From Mucilaginibacter saanensis (lineage in GTDB: Bacteria; Bacteroidota; Bacteroidia; Sphingobacteriales; Sphingobacteriaceae): 16,106 bases of DNA. Where the stretch lies: positions 1-16,106 of the forward strand of contig NZ_JACHBZ010000036.1 in NCBI RefSeq assembly GCF_014200575.1. The letters run 5' to 3'. The first letter of the stretch is position 1. Each line of letters starts with the position of its first letter. The notes beneath the pieces were generated by a model. That model did not search any database, was not told where the DNA came from, and saw only the letters and a list, made by a program, of their open reading frames with translations. Positions 15,970 through 16,106 of the stretch are shown one piece after another. Position numbers and translations under genes: made by a program.

Positions 15970-16016
15970 GGAACGAAGCAATCGCATACTGTGTATATCC
16001 GCGATTGCTTCGTTCC
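15970..16016. repeat. Perfect 16-bp inverted repeat after lysS
   Basis: GGAACGAAGCAATCGC (15970-15985) and GCGATTGCTTCGTTCC (16001-16016) are exact reverse complements around a 15-nt loop, 37 bp after the lysS stop. The left part with its flank (15962-15983) is the reverse complement of the repeat at 450-473, apart from a 2-nt length difference and one base. I read it as a dispersed palindromic repeat that may also define the lysS transcript end; only a loose T-rich stretch (ATGTTTGTTTC) follows. Confidence 0.7.
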
Positions 16017-16106
16017 TCCTATGTTTGTTTCAAGTTTAAAGATACTAATGAATTACCTTTAAAAAAGTTCTATAAGTGAAAAAGGGTGAAAGCACGTCGT
16101 TCCTAA

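Overview
The window looks like a chromosomal segment of a Bacteroidota bacterium, most likely Sphingobacteriaceae (Mucilaginibacter or Pedobacter type). I infer this from the protein families present, the scarcity of Shine-Dalgarno sequences in front of genes, and several matches to the Bacteroidota promoter (-33 TTG, -7 TAnnTTTG). No ribosomal RNA, canonical tRNA, CRISPR array, transposase or phage gene is visible. Most of the content is housekeeping, so the less ordinary material lies in the intergenic DNA.

Layout from left to right. Positions 1-626 are a repeat-rich intergenic stretch ending in a long hairpin just after clpB. Then come clpB (minus, disaggregase), a divergently transcribed orphan membrane histidine kinase (plus, TTG start), and a three-domain DNA ligase D (minus). 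A possible 49-residue ORF and a lipocalin-like lipoprotein (plus) follow. After an intergenic region with two purine/pyrimidine hairpins there is a two-gene minus-strand operon, a DUF1800 protein followed by a Tat-exported DUF1501 protein. Next are a small secreted LTxxQ protein (plus), a 563-bp gap with regulatory structure, a 107-residue hypothetical protein (plus), a secreted SMP-30/gluconolactonase-like propeller (minus) and lysS (plus). The right end carries a perfect 16-bp inverted repeat related to a repeat at the left end.

The gap at 12227-12789 is the best candidate for something undescribed. It holds an AT-rich 16-bp hairpin with a T-rich tail, then a tandem 8-mer spaced one helical turn, then a textbook promoter (TTG-N19-TATATTTG). 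About 125 nt of predicted RNA follow, containing T-arm-like and D-arm-like tRNA segments in reversed order and ending in a strong intrinsic terminator. A 6-nt segment near the RNA 5' end is identical to part of the terminator's 3' arm, so the element could be a stand-alone small RNA or an attenuating leader for the 107-residue gene downstream.

Apart from the DUF1800-DUF1501 operon, the genes do not form one pathway. Protein quality control (ClpB), translation (LysS), double-strand break repair (LigD), signalling (the kinase) and several envelope or exported proteins sit side by side as mostly single-gene units.
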